A stretch of DNA of 64,000 nucleotides from Burkholderia sp. L27(2015) (GCF_009765705.1 NZ_LMUX01000024.1:26172-90171); one strand, 5' to 3'; counted from the first letter of the stretch, positions 46,409 to 56,657 are shown. Translations and numbers: made by a program. The notes: generated from the sequence alone by a model not told the origin.

Positions 46409-47839
46409 TCAAGCTGCCTCATAGCCCAGAATGCCCTTGATTTCGAGGTAATCGTCCAGGCCAAACTCGGCGCATTCCCGGCCGTTGCCCGACTGCTTAT
46501 AGCCGCCGAAAGGAATGCCCACGTCCCACGCGGGATAGTTGATGTAGACATTGCCGGTGCGGACTTGGCGGGCGATCTTTCGGGCGCGTTCGAGATCGCG
46601 GGTCTGGATGTAGGTTGCCAGGCCGTAGCGCGTGTCCTCGGCCAGAGCGATTGCTTGTTCGGGCGTCTCGTAGGGCAGGATAGAGAGGACGGGGCCGAAT
46701 ATCTCCTCACGCGCAATCCGCATCTCGGGCCGTACGTTGGCAAAGACGGTCGGCTTGACGTAATACCCGCGTTCGAGGCCGGTCGGGCGCCCCAGGCCGC
46801 CGGTCACGAGGTTTGCCCCCTGTGCGATACCGCTCTCGATCAGCGCCTGGATTTTGTCGTACTGGGCCTGGCTGGCCACCGGTCCCATCGTCGTATTGGC
46901 GGCATTCGCGGGGCCGACGACATAGGCTTCGGCCGCTCGCTTGGCGATTGCGATTGCCTCGGCCTGCCGATCGACCGGAACGAACATGCGCGACGGCGCG
47001 TTACACGACTGTCCGCTGTTCAGATAACAACCCGCCACGCCTTTGGTGACAGCCTGATCGAAATCGGCATCAGGGAAAAGGATGTTGGCTGATTTTCCGC
47101 CGAGTTCCTGCTGGACCCGTTTGACCGTGTCGGCGGCGGCTTGGGCGACGAGAATACCAGCGCGGGTTGAGCCCGTGAAGGACATCATGTCCACGTCGGG
47201 ATGGCTGGCGAGTGCTTGCCCGACATCCGAGCCACGGCCGTTGACGAGATTGAAGACCCCATGCGGGACCCCGGCCTCATCCATGATCTCCGCGAAGATG
47301 ATGGCGTCGAGGGGGGCTATCTCGCTCGGCTTCAATACCATGGTGCAGCCGGCCGCCAACGCCGGCGCTACCTTGCAGGCAATCTGATTGAGCGGCCAGT
47401 TCCACGGCGTAATCATACCGACGACTCCGACCGGCTCCTTGGCGATGAGCGTCGAACCCTTGCTGGATTCGAAGGGATATGTCTTGAGGACCGCGATCAT
47501 TTTCTTCAACTGAGCGGCGCCCATGCCGACCTGCGCATCGAGCGCAAACTGCTGCGGCGCGCCCATCTCGCGCGATACCGCAAGCCCCAGGTCGCGGGCC
47601 CGCTTCTTGTAGATCGCGAACACGGCCTCAAGCAGCTCGATGCGCTCGGCTCGCGTTGCTAATCTAAATGTCTGGAAAGCTCGCTTGGCCGCGATCACCG
47701 CCCGGTCCACGTCCGCTTTCGCGCCAAGGGAAATCGTTGCAAATGCGTTCTCATCCGACGGATCGATGACGTCGAAATCGTGAGCAATGAGCGGCCCCAC
47801 CCAGGTACCGTCAATATAAAACTGCTTGTGGTGCGACAT
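46409..47839 (-). CDS. Aldehyde dehydrogenase family protein
   Basis: The 476-residue NAD(P)-dependent aldehyde dehydrogenase has the cofactor-binding PWNWPLNQIACKVAPALAAG, the conserved Glu in LQELGGKSANI-type form (QELGGKSANI), and the catalytic Cys in NSGQSCNAPSR. It ends with the ALDH signature region GGYKQSGNGRECAEFGLDDYLE. Substrate class cannot be assigned from sequence, but the setting upstream of bkd suggests an aldehyde arising in branched-chain or aryl amino-acid breakdown. The ATG at 47839 has a strong GGAGGAA site. An in-frame extension to 48013 overlaps the regulator gene and is rejected. Confidence 0.92.
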   Translation of the reverse strand: MSHHKQFYIDGTWVGPLIAHDFDVIDPSDENAFATISLGAKADVDRAVIAAKRAFQTFRLATRAERIELLEAVFAIYKKRARDLGLAVSREMGAPQQFALDAQVGMGAAQLKKMIAVLKTYPFESSKGSTLIAKEPVGVVGMITPWNWPLNQIACKVAPALAAGCTMVLKPSEIAPLDAIIFAEIMDEAGVPHGVFNLVNGRGSDVGQALASHPDVDMMSFTGSTRAGILVAQAAADTVKRVQQELGGKSANILFPDADFDQAVTKGVAGCYLNSGQSCNAPSRMFVPVDRQAEAIAIAKRAAEAYVVGPANAANTTMGPVASQAQYDKIQALIESGIAQGANLVTGGLGRPTGLERGYYVKPTVFANVRPEMRIAREEIFGPVLSILPYETPEQAIALAEDTRYGLATYIQTRDLERARKIARQVRTGNVYINYPAWDVGIPFGGYKQSGNGRECAEFGLDDYLEIKGILGYEAA

Positions 47840-47969
47840 GCTTTCCTCCATGTAAGGGGTAAGGCACACTCGGACAGTGCCGTCTCGAGCGCGCATGCGA
47901 TCCAGATGCGATGTTGATGGCACTGCTAGGCCGAGTGGGCGGGTAGGGCGCCGATCTGCTGCGTTGAAT

Positions 47970-48755
47970 TCAAATCGTGTTGATCGTATGACTAGGATTT
48001 CTAAGGCGAACAATGATGCTGCGCAAGACCTCGCCGTTTAACTTGGCGCGAAGATGGGCGAAATGTGTGTCTATCGTTCTTAGCGAGACGCCATGCGCCC
48101 TGGCGATTTCCTTGTCGACCTTGCCCGCTGCGCGCTGGAGCAAGTTCAATAGTTCGGCTTCGGTGGGCGGGACATGGAAAAAAGATTCGATCTCAAGGTG
48201 ACGTAGCGTTTTCCCGATGGCGATTTTCTTGCCGCAGATATGTTTGTACTGCTCGTAAAGCAGGCGATGGGACAAGCGGTGGGTCAGGTCCTGGCTGAAC
48301 GTGACGATGCCGAACACGTTGCCGCGCATGCCTATCAGAGGTATTTTCGTTGTAGTCTTGTATGACAAGATGCCGTTTTCGTTTAGATACTTATCAGTAT
48401 CCTCAACGGCACACTTATTTTTGCGGGATAAGCAGTCCATTCTTCGAATTTTTTCGGCCCACGCGTTGCCTTGCTGCGATCGAGAAAAGTTGAGATCGCG
48501 GACGGTCAACCCTATCAATTGGCCCGTGGATGCGAATCCCATCAGGTCGGTGTTGGCTGGGTTGGAAAAAATGTACTTCTCGGATTCCGGTGATTTGACA
48601 CTCGCTGGCTGGGATGAGGCGTTCATGTAATCGAACAGCAGGCTTTCCGGCAAGTGTTCCGGGTGAGCCAATTTCAAACGTCGCTCAGCGATTTGATGTA
48701 GGACCGGCGCGGGGTCTCGATGAAATGAAATTCGTTTATCGCGGGTACTTGTCAT
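47970..48755 (-). CDS. LuxR-family regulator with PAS-like sensor
   Basis: The 261-residue protein has an N-terminal PAS-like domain (about 40-150; YIFSNPANTDLMGFAS and a Cys pair, DCLSRKNKC) and a C-terminal LuxR-type HTH (PTEAELLNLLQRAAGKVDKEIAR, then HGVSLRTIDTHFAHLRAKL). No receiver or acyl-homoserine-lactone domain is visible. It is read in the same direction as, and 130 bases upstream of, the aldehyde dehydrogenase gene and the bkd operon, so it is their likely regulator. The signal is unknown. Confidence 0.8.
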   Translation of the reverse strand: MTSTRDKRISFHRDPAPVLHQIAERRLKLAHPEHLPESLLFDYMNASSQPASVKSPESEKYIFSNPANTDLMGFASTGQLIGLTVRDLNFSRSQQGNAWAEKIRRMDCLSRKNKCAVEDTDKYLNENGILSYKTTTKIPLIGMRGNVFGIVTFSQDLTHRLSHRLLYEQYKHICGKKIAIGKTLRHLEIESFFHVPPTEAELLNLLQRAAGKVDKEIARAHGVSLRTIDTHFAHLRAKLNGEVLRSIIVRLRNPSHTINTI

Positions 48756-49080
48756 GCGACCTCTAATTTTAGGATGTGAGGATCGACCGCTTCATCAATG
48801 AAAAGCGAATGAAATCGCTAAAATTAAACGCGGTCAGCCTACTTGGCACCTTGAGTATGGCCTCCATTTTTTTTGGAAAATGCGCGGAAATAAGAATAGG
48901 ACCATGTGAATTTTGGAGTCTTTCTGCAGCACTTTCACTCTGTTTCCGTATCCTGCCTGGATGGCCAAGATGGATTGATCACTAATCTTTCCCATGATGT
49001 AACGAAGAGGTTTTTTCTCGAAATAAAAAACTAATTATTCGTATAACTAAACATTATTTTAAGTAAAGTTAGCTATCCAG
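48756..49080. other. AT-rich intergenic region
   Basis: This 325-base stretch is markedly AT-rich, particularly 49010-49080 (many TAA/TTA runs), suggesting promoter DNA or a junction of transferred sequence. It holds the start region of the regulator gene; no supported gene. Confidence 0.45.
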
Positions 49081-49398
49081 ATGCGCATCGCATTGGAATG
49101 GTTATTTAGCCTTATTTCCAAGTCTTGGTCACTACAGGCTTCGTTGCCCGAAGCGGCGCAAAGCACCGACTCGCTGCCGACCGCTGACGTCGCATCGCAG
49201 CAATGCTCCGCTGCCGAGGAGGTTCAAGCACACAACACAGAAGTCGTTCCGGACAGAATCGCAGAGCTACAACGTCTGGTAGAGCAGTTGCGCGACGATA
49301 TCGACGCGGTGCGTCTCGAGAAACAGGAACCCACGAGACAGTGGGACGTGGTGTTCGCGCTCGTCACAGGATGCGATGTCCCGCCAGGCTCAGGCTGA
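49081..49398 (+). CDS. Small protein of unknown function
   Basis: The 105-residue reading frame starts after an AT-rich stretch without a strong ribosome site. It has a hydrophobic N-terminus (IALEWLFSLISKSW) and a probable coiled coil (PDRIAELQRLVEQLRDDIDAVRLEK). No family is recognised. Its last 10 codons overlap, in another frame, the first codons of a slipin remnant, so the present C-terminus may be an artefact of a deletion junction near 49365. It may be a genuine small gene or a chimaeric leftover. Confidence 0.35.
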   Translation: MRIALEWLFSLISKSWSLQASLPEAAQSTDSLPTADVASQQCSAAEEVQAHNTEVVPDRIAELQRLVEQLRDDIDAVRLEKQEPTRQWDVVFALVTGCDVPPGSG

Positions 49399-49665
49399 GC
49401 GGGAAAACAGGCGCGCGTGATTCTGGGTTCCGCCGAAGCTGCCATTGCCGCGAATTTCGTCGAAGCGGCAAGGGTTTATGAAACACAACCTGGGGCGCTG
49501 CAACTGCGCGCAATGAACATCATTTATGAAACGACCAAGGAGCGTGGCGCGACAATTCTGATGCCAACTTCGATGGTCGACAGTCTGAATCCGACGATCG
49601 CGCTTGCGGTTGCCGGAAGCAGTCTTTCCGCAGCCCCGGTCACGCCGCTCAAGACCGCAGCGTAG
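49367..49665 (+). pseudogene. Slipin/SPFH-domain protein, C-terminal remnant
   Basis: Codons from 49367 give QDAMSRQAQAERENRRA and a stop; one frame over (from about 49414) the sequence continues RVILGSAEAAIAANFVEAA ... LQLRAMNIIYETTKERGATIL. This is the typical end of slipin (stomatin-like, membrane-microdomain) proteins. The membrane anchor and SPFH domain are missing and one frameshift separates the two parts, so this is a decayed 3' fragment of about 95 codons. Confidence 0.82.
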
Positions 49666-49714
49666 ACCCATCACATCGCAAGAAGGCGTCGTGGAATACA
49701 GCCGGTATCTTCGT

Positions 49715-51010
49715 TTACCTGACCGCAGCGGGCGCGAACGTTTCTGCGATTTCAAGCGTTATTTGGAGAAACCTGTCTATATCTGCGGGTGAATTGCAAT
49801 GCAGCGGCGAAACACGGACGGCACCGTCGATCCCGAAAGAATCCAGCATACGCTTCGAGTACAAGCTGGATGAAACGCGCTCGTACACGATCACATTGCG
49901 CTTTTCGTATTCACGGACGGCCTGCGTCTGGCCGATGTGATCGAAGGCGATCGCGAGGATCAGCTCTCTCTTCGTCAGGTCATCGTGATCCAGAAAAACG
50001 GTGACGTGGTCGATGTTCCGCAAACCGGCGACAGCATCGCTGCCATTGAGCATTCGCGCTAACAGCGCTCTTTCGTGCAGCGCGATTCTTTCCATGCCGC
50101 AAGCAAACAGCGTTCGACGGTCCGTACTGTCAGCGAACTGACTTCCGAGCCAGCACACGTAATCTACGATCGCAGTTACCACTGCAAATTGCCCAGGCGC
50201 AGCGCTGCCGAGCTGCCAGAAATTCGGATTTTTGCCGGCCAGCTTGTGGTGGGGCAGATGGGAGGCCCGTTCCGATAACCACGAGATGCCGGAGCCCCGG
50301 CAGCCGAAGAACTTGTAGGGCGCGATGTTGATGCCGTCCACCAGTGTCTTCTGCACATCGATCAAACCGTGAGGCGCATGCTGCACGGCGTCCACAATGA
50401 TGTATAGATCGGGTTTGATCACTCGGGCCTGCCTGACGATCTCTTCGATGTCTATTTTGGCGCCGGAGATGTTGGACGCGTACATTACGCTCAGCAGGCT
50501 GGTCTGCTGGTCCACTAGGCCTACGATCTCTGTCACGTCAATGCCGCCGGTCACCGGGTTGCTCTTGGCGACCCGAAGTTCCTTGCCGAGCCGTTGTGCA
50601 TACAAGGCCATCGCATCGTAGGACGACGGGTGTTCGAGTACGGTGGTCACCATGTTCGTGCCGGGAATGTTCTCGGCCACCGCACGGACCATATCGAACA
50701 TCGCGCCTGATGCAGTCAACGACGCATAGACGGTTCCCCCTCGCGCGTTCAGGATCGTGCGTATATCAGCCGTACCCTCCGCCTGCACTTGCTGCAGGTA
50801 CAAGGCGAGTTCGTGAATGCGCTCCGGGCAATCGGGTATCGCGTCGATCCGGGCGAGCTGTTCAACGGCAGTTTTGAGCCGGAAAGAACCTCCAGCGTTG
50901 TCGAAAAACAGTCTTTCTCGGTCATTTAGATCGTGGTCCACGTAGTGGAAGCGATGCTTGACCTCACGCATCAGATCGTCAGAAAAGAGCGTGCCGATGT
51001 TGTCGTTCAT
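49715..51010 (-). CDS. Class V aminotransferase (cysteine desulfurase-like)
   Basis: The 431-residue PLP enzyme has a class V fold: FFDNAGGSFRLKTAVEQL at the N-terminus, the substrate loop MVTTVLEHPSSYDAM, an Asp for the pyridine nitrogen (IVDAVQHAPHGL) and the Schiff-base Lys in NIAPYKFFGCRGSGIS. There is no obvious catalytic Cys loop as in true cysteine desulfurases, so an aminotransferase, lyase or epimerase role is equally open. It is read away from the ABC importer genes. A LysR gene on the same strand, 394 bases upstream, may control it. Confidence 0.85.
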   Translation of the reverse strand: MNDNIGTLFSDDLMREVKHRFHYVDHDLNDRERLFFDNAGGSFRLKTAVEQLARIDAIPDCPERIHELALYLQQVQAEGTADIRTILNARGGTVYASLTASGAMFDMVRAVAENIPGTNMVTTVLEHPSSYDAMALYAQRLGKELRVAKSNPVTGGIDVTEIVGLVDQQTSLLSVMYASNISGAKIDIEEIVRQARVIKPDLYIIVDAVQHAPHGLIDVQKTLVDGINIAPYKFFGCRGSGISWLSERASHLPHHKLAGKNPNFWQLGSAAPGQFAVVTAIVDYVCWLGSQFADSTDRRTLFACGMERIALHERALLARMLNGSDAVAGLRNIDHVTVFLDHDDLTKRELILAIAFDHIGQTQAVREYEKRNVIVYERVSSSLYSKRMLDSFGIDGAVRVSPLHCNSPADIDRFLQITLEIAETFAPAAVR

Positions 51011-51404
51011 GACCTGTTTAATCCTGGTTTTATTCACGTATTTGGGGCAATTGTTACCGAACAAAATCGTACAAAATAGCGATTTTTTTTGATGAATTTA
51101 TATGAGAAAAAGTGATTTTAATTTTGCGACCTCTCTGCAGTTGGCTCTGCGAGGCGCTGGCTGAAGGTTTTGTCGCGGTAAGGATCGAAGGGTGAGCGAG
51201 ATCAATATGATAAGTATTGTGTTGCTTATATTGCGAGGCCGTAGAATTGATCAGCGGCGGATGGATGGGTTCCGCGAGCACATATCGCCCGCTGCATGGA
51301 ATGCTGCTCTGTCTACTCGATAAGGTATCCTACCTATTGGAAACATCTCAACCGGCTTGTCTACTTGCACCAGAACCATTTTTTTGTCGCTTTTCAAGCG
51401 TCGT
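51011..51404. promoter_or_regulatory. Upstream region of the class V aminotransferase gene
   Basis: A 394-base gap between two minus-strand genes. The part near 51040-51130 is AT-rich and should contain the aminotransferase promoter. No gene is recognised in the remainder. Confidence 0.4.
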
Positions 51405-52307
51405 TTACACCTGCAGTACCAGCCGGGAAAAATCGCAGTATGTCTGGCACAGACTCGCCACCTCATGGAGGAAATCCACATGCTGGGTACGCAGATACAT
51501 TGCAGCGTATTGGATCTTCGGCAATGCCGGCGTCGTTTTGGTCGTTCGCAGTGCGCCGTGGGCTATCAAGTGCGACAGGCATTCCCTAGGTAGAAAGCTG
51601 ACGCCCAGCCCCGAAACGGTCAGGCCGATCTGCGCCACCAGGTTGCTGCACACGACGGTTCTGGGCGTATCGATGCCATGGGCGCGGAACCATTGGCCAT
51701 AGGCGATGCCCATGCCTGAATCCTTGCCTTGGACAATGAGGGTCTGTTGCGCGATCTCGGTCAGGGTAAATGAGCGTTTGACCGGCATGACGCCATCGGC
51801 GTACATCCATGCGTTTCCGACCGCACCCACCGGCATGACAGAAAAGCGCGGGTCATTGAACACATCAGGCACGATGATCAAATCTATCGTGTGATCGGCG
51901 AGCCGTTCGTACAGCATGCGGCCCAATCCGACTTCCGGCACGATCTCCAACTGCGGAAAATGCTTGCGCAAACGGTCCACCAGGATAGGCAGCCATGTCA
52001 GCGCCGTCAGTTCGGTCACACCGAGCCGCAGCCTGCGGAACGTCGCGTTCTTTGCCCCCAGTTGCATCAGCAGGCCATCGCGCATGGCCAGCAGTTGCCG
52101 CGCCGAATGAAGGATCTCCTCGCCTTTGGGCGTCAAGACGGCGGAGCGGCGGCTGCGATCAAAGATCAAGAGACCGAAGCGAATTTCGAGTTCCTGGATG
52201 CGCTTTGAAATGGCCGATTGCGTCGTGCTGAGTCGCAAGGCGGCCGCATCGAAACTGCCAAGCTCCGCAATCCAATACAGCGCCTCGACTTGCTTTAGCG
52301 TAATCAC
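51405..52307 (-). CDS. LysR-type transcriptional regulator
   Basis: The 300-residue regulator has an N-terminal winged HTH (LKQVEALYWIAELGSFDAAALRL, given as LKQVEALYWIAELGSF + DAAALRLSTTQSAISKRI) and a C-terminal substrate-binding domain (LRLGVTELTALTWLP; DGLLMQL). The start is a GTG at 52307 with AGG 8 bases upstream; no ATG fits the conserved N-terminus. It is divergent from the amino-acid ABC importer operon beginning at 52584, the usual layout for a LysR protein and its target, and may also control the downstream class V aminotransferase gene. Confidence 0.9.
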   Translation of the reverse strand: MITLKQVEALYWIAELGSFDAAALRLSTTQSAISKRIQELEIRFGLLIFDRSRRSAVLTPKGEEILHSARQLLAMRDGLLMQLGAKNATFRRLRLGVTELTALTWLPILVDRLRKHFPQLEIVPEVGLGRMLYERLADHTIDLIIVPDVFNDPRFSVMPVGAVGNAWMYADGVMPVKRSFTLTEIAQQTLIVQGKDSGMGIAYGQWFRAHGIDTPRTVVCSNLVAQIGLTVSGLGVSFLPRECLSHLIAHGALRTTKTTPALPKIQYAAMYLRTQHVDFLHEVASLCQTYCDFSRLVLQV

Positions 52308-52524
52308 TGCTCAGCCTTCCTATGCTTTATTGGCTCGATTGGACCCAACTTGATGGCAACCCAATACATGAGAAAAATGAATCATATCAGAAGCAAAAAA
52401 TTCGCTTTTGGACAAAAATCAATATCGATACTCTTGCAGGAGATGCACGCTATTACGCCGAGAAACAGGCAAGCCCTGAAGGGAAAACCCTGAGTAAGGG
52501 CCCAGAGGTTTCGATGTACTTTTC

Positions 52525-52576
52525 AAGCAGCCTCCTCTTGACTGAATTTGAAGCAACCTCCTCGTGACTGAAAATA
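52525..52576. repeat. 26-bp imperfect direct repeat before the ABC operon
   Basis: Two adjacent copies of AAGCAGCCTCCTCTTGACTG (first 20 bases) plus six variable bases start at 52525 and 52551, differing at few positions. The second copy ends 8 bases before the start codon at 52584, inside the leader. It might be a recent duplication or paired regulator/RNA sites. Confidence 0.6.
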
Positions 52577-52583
52577 GGTGACC

Positions 52584-53504
52584 ATGCTTAAGAAAAATGG
52601 ATTCAAGACAATTTCCGCGATCTCGCTCGCTTGCGCCGCTTGTCTGGGTTTGATCGGCTCGGCGCACGCCGAAAATAACGCCGACGAGTTCGTGATCAAT
52701 TCGAAAATCTCGAAGGCGGCCCTCAACCCGGCGGCGGTGGCCGCGCTGCCGAGCGACATCAAGGAAAAAGGAGTTCTGACCATAGGCGGCGAAACCACTC
52801 TGCCTCCTTACCTTTATCGCCAGGATGGCGGCATTACCGGTATCGAAGCGGATTTCATGCAGGCGCTCGGCCAAGCGCTAGGCGTCCATATCAAGGTCAT
52901 CAATACCGATTTCGGGTCCATGGTGATAGGCCTTGCCTCCGGCCGCCTAGACGTGGCGATGTCCGACTTCTCCGACACGCCCGAGCGCGAAAAGCAAGTG
53001 ACCTTTGTCGACTACACGAAGACGGGCCAGCAATTGATCGTGGCCAAGGGCAATCCTAAGAACATCCATTCCGTAGCAGATCTCTGCGGCACCACTGCAG
53101 GTGGACCTGTCGGCAGCCTCTCGCTCGCCATCGCTCAACGGCAGTCAGATGCGTGCACCAAGGCAGGCAAACCGGCGGTAAGTGTTCAGGGCTATCCGTC
53201 GGCCAGCGCTTCGAACCTCGCCCTGCAGACCGGACGCATAGACACGATGGGCATCGACTACGCAATCGCGGCCGATGTCGTCAAGACTTCGGGCGGCAAG
53301 GCCGAACTGACCGGTGATCTTTTCGAATCCGGACTCCATGGCGCGGCCGTCAGCATCAAGAACGCGCAGCTCGCCAAGGCCTTGCAACTAGCGTTCGCGG
53401 GCATTTCCAAGCAAGGGATCGATAAGCAGATTGTCGATTTCTACGGTGTGTCCCAAATGCGGATCGACAGTCCGGTGGTCAATGCCATGCAAGGCAAGAA
53501 TTAA
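52584..53504 (+). CDS. Amino acid ABC transporter substrate-binding protein
   Basis: The 306-residue periplasmic binding protein (solute-binding family 3) has a signal peptide ending GSAHA near residue 30. It continues with KEKGVLTIGGETTLPPYLYR, GIEADFMQALGQALGVHIK and the family's middle LASGRLDVAMSDFSDTPERE, then ALQTGRIDTMGIDYAIAAD. The binding-site acids and aromatic residues resemble those for polar amino acids, but the ligand is not clear. First gene of the operon with permease, ATPase, aminotransferase and probably the RraA-like gene. Confidence 0.9.
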   Translation: MLKKNGFKTISAISLACAACLGLIGSAHAENNADEFVINSKISKAALNPAAVAALPSDIKEKGVLTIGGETTLPPYLYRQDGGITGIEADFMQALGQALGVHIKVINTDFGSMVIGLASGRLDVAMSDFSDTPEREKQVTFVDYTKTGQQLIVAKGNPKNIHSVADLCGTTAGGPVGSLSLAIAQRQSDACTKAGKPAVSVQGYPSASASNLALQTGRIDTMGIDYAIAADVVKTSGGKAELTGDLFESGLHGAAVSIKNAQLAKALQLAFAGISKQGIDKQIVDFYGVSQMRIDSPVVNAMQGKN

Positions 53505-53633
53505 GACCCGGTAATTGAACTATCGCTACGGTGCCCGCATGTCCGCACCGTAGCGCCAGGCAACGCTGGAAAGGGCAGTCCGGTGAAGGTAATGCCGGTG
53601 GCGCCAGATGCTCTGAACGCGAGGGATCCTTCC

Positions 53634-54536
53634 ATGGAAAAGAATGACGAGCGCACTCATCAACTGCGCATTGTTCGCAGCAAACATCCAGTTCAAATAG
53701 CGATTGGTGCTGTGGTCTTGATATTGCTGCTCTCGTTTTTATTCCGCATCGCGGACAACGAGAACATGCAATGGCCGGTGATAGGCCATTACCTCTTTGA
53801 TTCGCACGTGCTGTCCGGCGTACGCGTGACGCTGGTGGTAACCATCGTATGCCAGATTCTGGCGATCATCATAGGCACCTTGATCGCGATGATGAAGCTG
53901 TCCAAAAGCCGTATATTCGTGACCATCGCGAACGGGTATCTCTGGTTTTTCCGCGGTACGCCGCTCGTGGTGCAGTTGATCTTCTGGTACAACCTCGCCG
54001 CTCTGTTTCCGGTCCTGTTCCTTGGCGTGCCCTTTACAAGCCTGGGCGTCACGCTCGAGACCAACGCGGTGATCTCTGGCTTCACCGCCGCCGTTGTGGG
54101 CTTCTCTCTACACGACGGCGCCTATATGGCCGAAATCGTCCGCGCGGGCATCATGTCGGTCGATCCCGGCCAGCGGGAAGCGGCAATCACAACGGGCATG
54201 ACCGAAAGCCAGGCCATGCGCCGAATCGTCCTCCCGCAGGCCATGCGGGTCATCGTGCCGCCCACGGGCAACCAGGCCATCAATCTCCTGAAGGCGACCG
54301 CGCTGGTGGCCTTCATTTCCGGTGGCGACCTGCTGAGCAAGGTCCAGGACATCTACGCCGTCAATTACGCGGTCATGCCGCTGCTCGTCGTGGCCACTAT
54401 CTGGTATCTCGTGCTCGTTACCGTTGCGACGATAGGTCAATACCATCTCGAACGCACCATAGGCAAGGGATATATCCGGACCAACGGTAAGAAAGGCAGC
54501 GCAGCAAAAAGCAACGTGAATATGGGCGTCGCATAG
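53634..54536 (+). CDS. Amino acid ABC transporter permease (HisM/GltJ type)
   Basis: This is a 300-residue inner-membrane protein. The first helix ([15 protein letters not shown]) is followed by the HisMQ core: [17 protein letters not shown] and the EAA coupling loop [23 protein letters not shown] that contacts the ATPase. Only one permease gene is present, so it probably works as a homodimer. I prefer the ATG at 53634 (GAGGG 8 bases upstream) over the GTG at 53583 and ATG at 53592. Confidence 0.92.
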   Translation: MEKNDERTHQLRIVRSKHPVQIAIGAVVLILLLSFLFRIADNENMQWPVIGHYLFDSHVLSGVRVTLVVTIVCQILAIIIGTLIAMMKLSKSRIFVTIANGYLWFFRGTPLVVQLIFWYNLAALFPVLFLGVPFTSLGVTLETNAVISGFTAAVVGFSLHDGAYMAEIVRAGIMSVDPGQREAAITTGMTESQAMRRIVLPQAMRVIVPPTGNQAINLLKATALVAFISGGDLLSKVQDIYAVNYAVMPLLVVATIWYLVLVTVATIGQYHLERTIGKGYIRTNGKKGSAAKSNVNMGVA

Positions 54537-54576
54537 GCATCCATGTGTCGGGCGACATATAGAAAGGTTAACGACA

Positions 54577-55371
54577 ATGGCAGAACCTGAAGCTCCGGTT
54601 GTAGAGATAGTCAACGTCAAGAAGCGATTTGGCGACAAGGTTGTGCTCAACGGCATCGATCTCTACGTCATGAAGGGCGAGGTGGTCGCGATTCTCGGCC
54701 CTTCGGGCTCCGGAAAATCCACGCTGCTACGGTGCGTCAACCACCTGGAGGAGATGACGAGCGGCTCCATCAAAGTGTGCGGCGACTACATCGGCTACGA
54801 ACGTCACGGCGACACGCTCAAGGAAATCTTCGGCAAGCGCCTTGCCAGGCAGCGGCAGAAAGTAGGTATGGTGTTTCAGCACTTCAATCTCTACCCCAAC
54901 AAAACCGCGCTGGGAAACGTCATCGAAGGTCCGCTGCACGTTCTTAAAACGCCCCGGGGGCAAGCCATCACCCGCGGGCGCGAATTGCTCCGGCGGGTCG
55001 GGTTGGCCGAGCACATGGACGCTTATCCTTCGGAATTGTCCGGTGGCCAGAAGCAGCGGGTCGCGATAGCTCGAACGCTGGCGATGGATCCGGAGGTCAT
55101 CCTGTTCGACGAGCCCACTTCCGCGCTGGATCCGGAGTTGGTGAATGAAGTGCTCAACGTGATGAAAGAGGTCGCATCCCTCGGCATATCCATGCTCGTC
55201 GTCACGCACGAGGTCGGCTTTGCGCGTGAAGTGTGCAGCCGCGTGGTGTTCATGGCCGATGGCCGCATCGTGGAAGAAGGCCCCGCGCATCAGGTCATAG
55301 ACAACCCCAAAGAACAGAGAACCCGAGAATTTCTTGGCGTGGTGCCCAGAAAAATGGAGAAAGCAAATTGA
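54577..55371 (+). CDS. Amino acid ABC transporter ATP-binding protein
   Basis: The 264-residue ATPase has Walker [11 protein letters not shown]-loop [18 protein letters not shown], signature LSGGQKQR, Walker [13 protein letters not shown] and the H-loop [12 protein letters not shown]. It belongs to the polar amino acid (GlnQ/HisP) class and should power the importer formed with the preceding two genes. Its stop codon overlaps the TTG start of the following aminotransferase (TTGA), showing translational coupling. Confidence 0.94.
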   Translation: MAEPEAPVVEIVNVKKRFGDKVVLNGIDLYVMKGEVVAILGPSGSGKSTLLRCVNHLEEMTSGSIKVCGDYIGYERHGDTLKEIFGKRLARQRQKVGMVFQHFNLYPNKTALGNVIEGPLHVLKTPRGQAITRGRELLRRVGLAEHMDAYPSELSGGQKQRVAIARTLAMDPEVILFDEPTSALDPELVNEVLNVMKEVASLGISMLVVTHEVGFAREVCSRVVFMADGRIVEEGPAHQVIDNPKEQRTREFLGVVPRKMEKAN

Positions 55372-56516
55372 ATCAGTTCCTACCCTCGATTTCATCCGAC
55401 GCAGCATTGCGTGTCAGGAGCCAGTCTCTGCGGAGCAAGAACCTGATCTCGGGCGCCACCGACAAAATTTCGCTCGCCATCGGCGAGCCGGACTTCAATA
55501 CGCCACAAGTAGTCATCGATGCCCAGATACAGGCGATCAGCTCCGGTTATACGCATTATTCCCCGCAAGAAGGCCGCTCCGAGCTCGTGGACGCGATCTT
55601 GCAATCGGCGGTCGGCGTTGCTGGTAAGGCCTTTTCGTCCGAGAACATATTGGTCACCCATGGCGGCTCGGCGGGCCTCACCGCGACCATTCTGGGCCTC
55701 CTCAATCCTGGGGAGGTGGTGCTGCTGGAGGATCCGACCTACTCCCTCTATGCAGACGCGATCAATCTGGTCGGCGCCAGCGTGAAGCGGTTTTCCAGGG
55801 ACGCGGATGGAAAGCTCGATTTCGATGTGATCGACAAGGATGCCAAGGGCGCCAAGCTGATCGTCCTATGCCACCCGTCGAATCCGACCGGGGCCGTCAT
55901 CAGCCTAATCGAATGGGCGTCGTTCGCGGAAATCGCCAGGCGCAACGGCCTTTTCATTCTGTGCGACGAGGCCTACGAAGGACTCACCTACGACAACGTT
56001 TTCGTGTCTGCGCTGGACATAGCCGGTCTGGGCGACAACCTCATTGTCTGCCGTACGTTTTCGAAAAAATACGCCATGACCGGATGGCGGCTTGGCTACC
56101 TCGTCGGCGAGCCGCGCCTGGTTGCGTCCGCCTCCACGGCCCACCGCACGTTTAATGGCTCCATCAACTCGGCCAACCAGCTCGCAGGCGCGACTGCGCT
56201 GCTGAAGGCTGGCGAAGATGCGGAGAAGATGCGACGCGTCTTCCAGAAGCGGCGTGACCTCATGGAATCGTGCCTGCGAAAAATCCCTACCATCCAGTTC
56301 AGGCGCTCCGACGGAGCTTTTTATTTCTGGGTGCAGTATCCCAGCAAGTTGGGGACGTCGTTGGAAGTCGCCGCCAAGGCCGCGGAAGCAGGTGTGATGG
56401 TCAGGCGCGGCGAGGAGTTCGGCAGCAGCGGCAAGCACGCGCTGAGACTGTCGTATGCCACCGATGAGCGCTCGATCGAAGAAGGTGTGGCGCGATTGGG
56501 AGGCCTGCTTTCCTGA
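55368..56516 (+). CDS. Class I/II aminotransferase (AspC-like fold I)
   Basis: The 382-residue PLP aminotransferase has [14 protein letters not shown], the PLP phosphate site [14 protein letters not shown], the substrate Arg/Asn region [10 protein letters not shown], the Asp in [12 protein letters not shown], the Schiff-base Lys in [16 protein letters not shown] and a C-terminal Arg in ALRLSYA. The start is an uncommon TTG at 55368, overlapping the ATPase stop, with GGAGA 7 bases upstream. A longer frame to 55233 would lie inside the ATPase gene. It should transaminate the imported amino acid to its 2-oxo acid. Confidence 0.92.
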   Translation: MNQFLPSISSDAALRVRSQSLRSKNLISGATDKISLAIGEPDFNTPQVVIDAQIQAISSGYTHYSPQEGRSELVDAILQSAVGVAGKAFSSENILVTHGGSAGLTATILGLLNPGEVVLLEDPTYSLYADAINLVGASVKRFSRDADGKLDFDVIDKDAKGAKLIVLCHPSNPTGAVISLIEWASFAEIARRNGLFILCDEAYEGLTYDNVFVSALDIAGLGDNLIVCRTFSKKYAMTGWRLGYLVGEPRLVASASTAHRTFNGSINSANQLAGATALLKAGEDAEKMRRVFQKRRDLMESCLRKIPTIQFRRSDGAFYFWVQYPSKLGTSLEVAAKAAEAGVMVRRGEEFGSSGKHALRLSYATDERSIEEGVARLGGLLS

Positions 56517-56657
56517 TTCCTGCCTCTGAAGCAAAAACTGGGTTACCCCTATCGATTGCCGTAACAGTTGCCGGGGACCCGTAGCCATTCTGGCAGCGGG
56601 CCAGGGCGATTCATTTTACGGCTCGGATTATGCCGAGTCTTTTTAGGAATACTAAAC

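Noticed and set aside
55233-55367. N-terminal extension of the class I aminotransferase
   Set aside because: It would overlap the ABC ATPase gene by 139 bases, and a ribosome site and conserved N-terminus point to the TTG at 55368.
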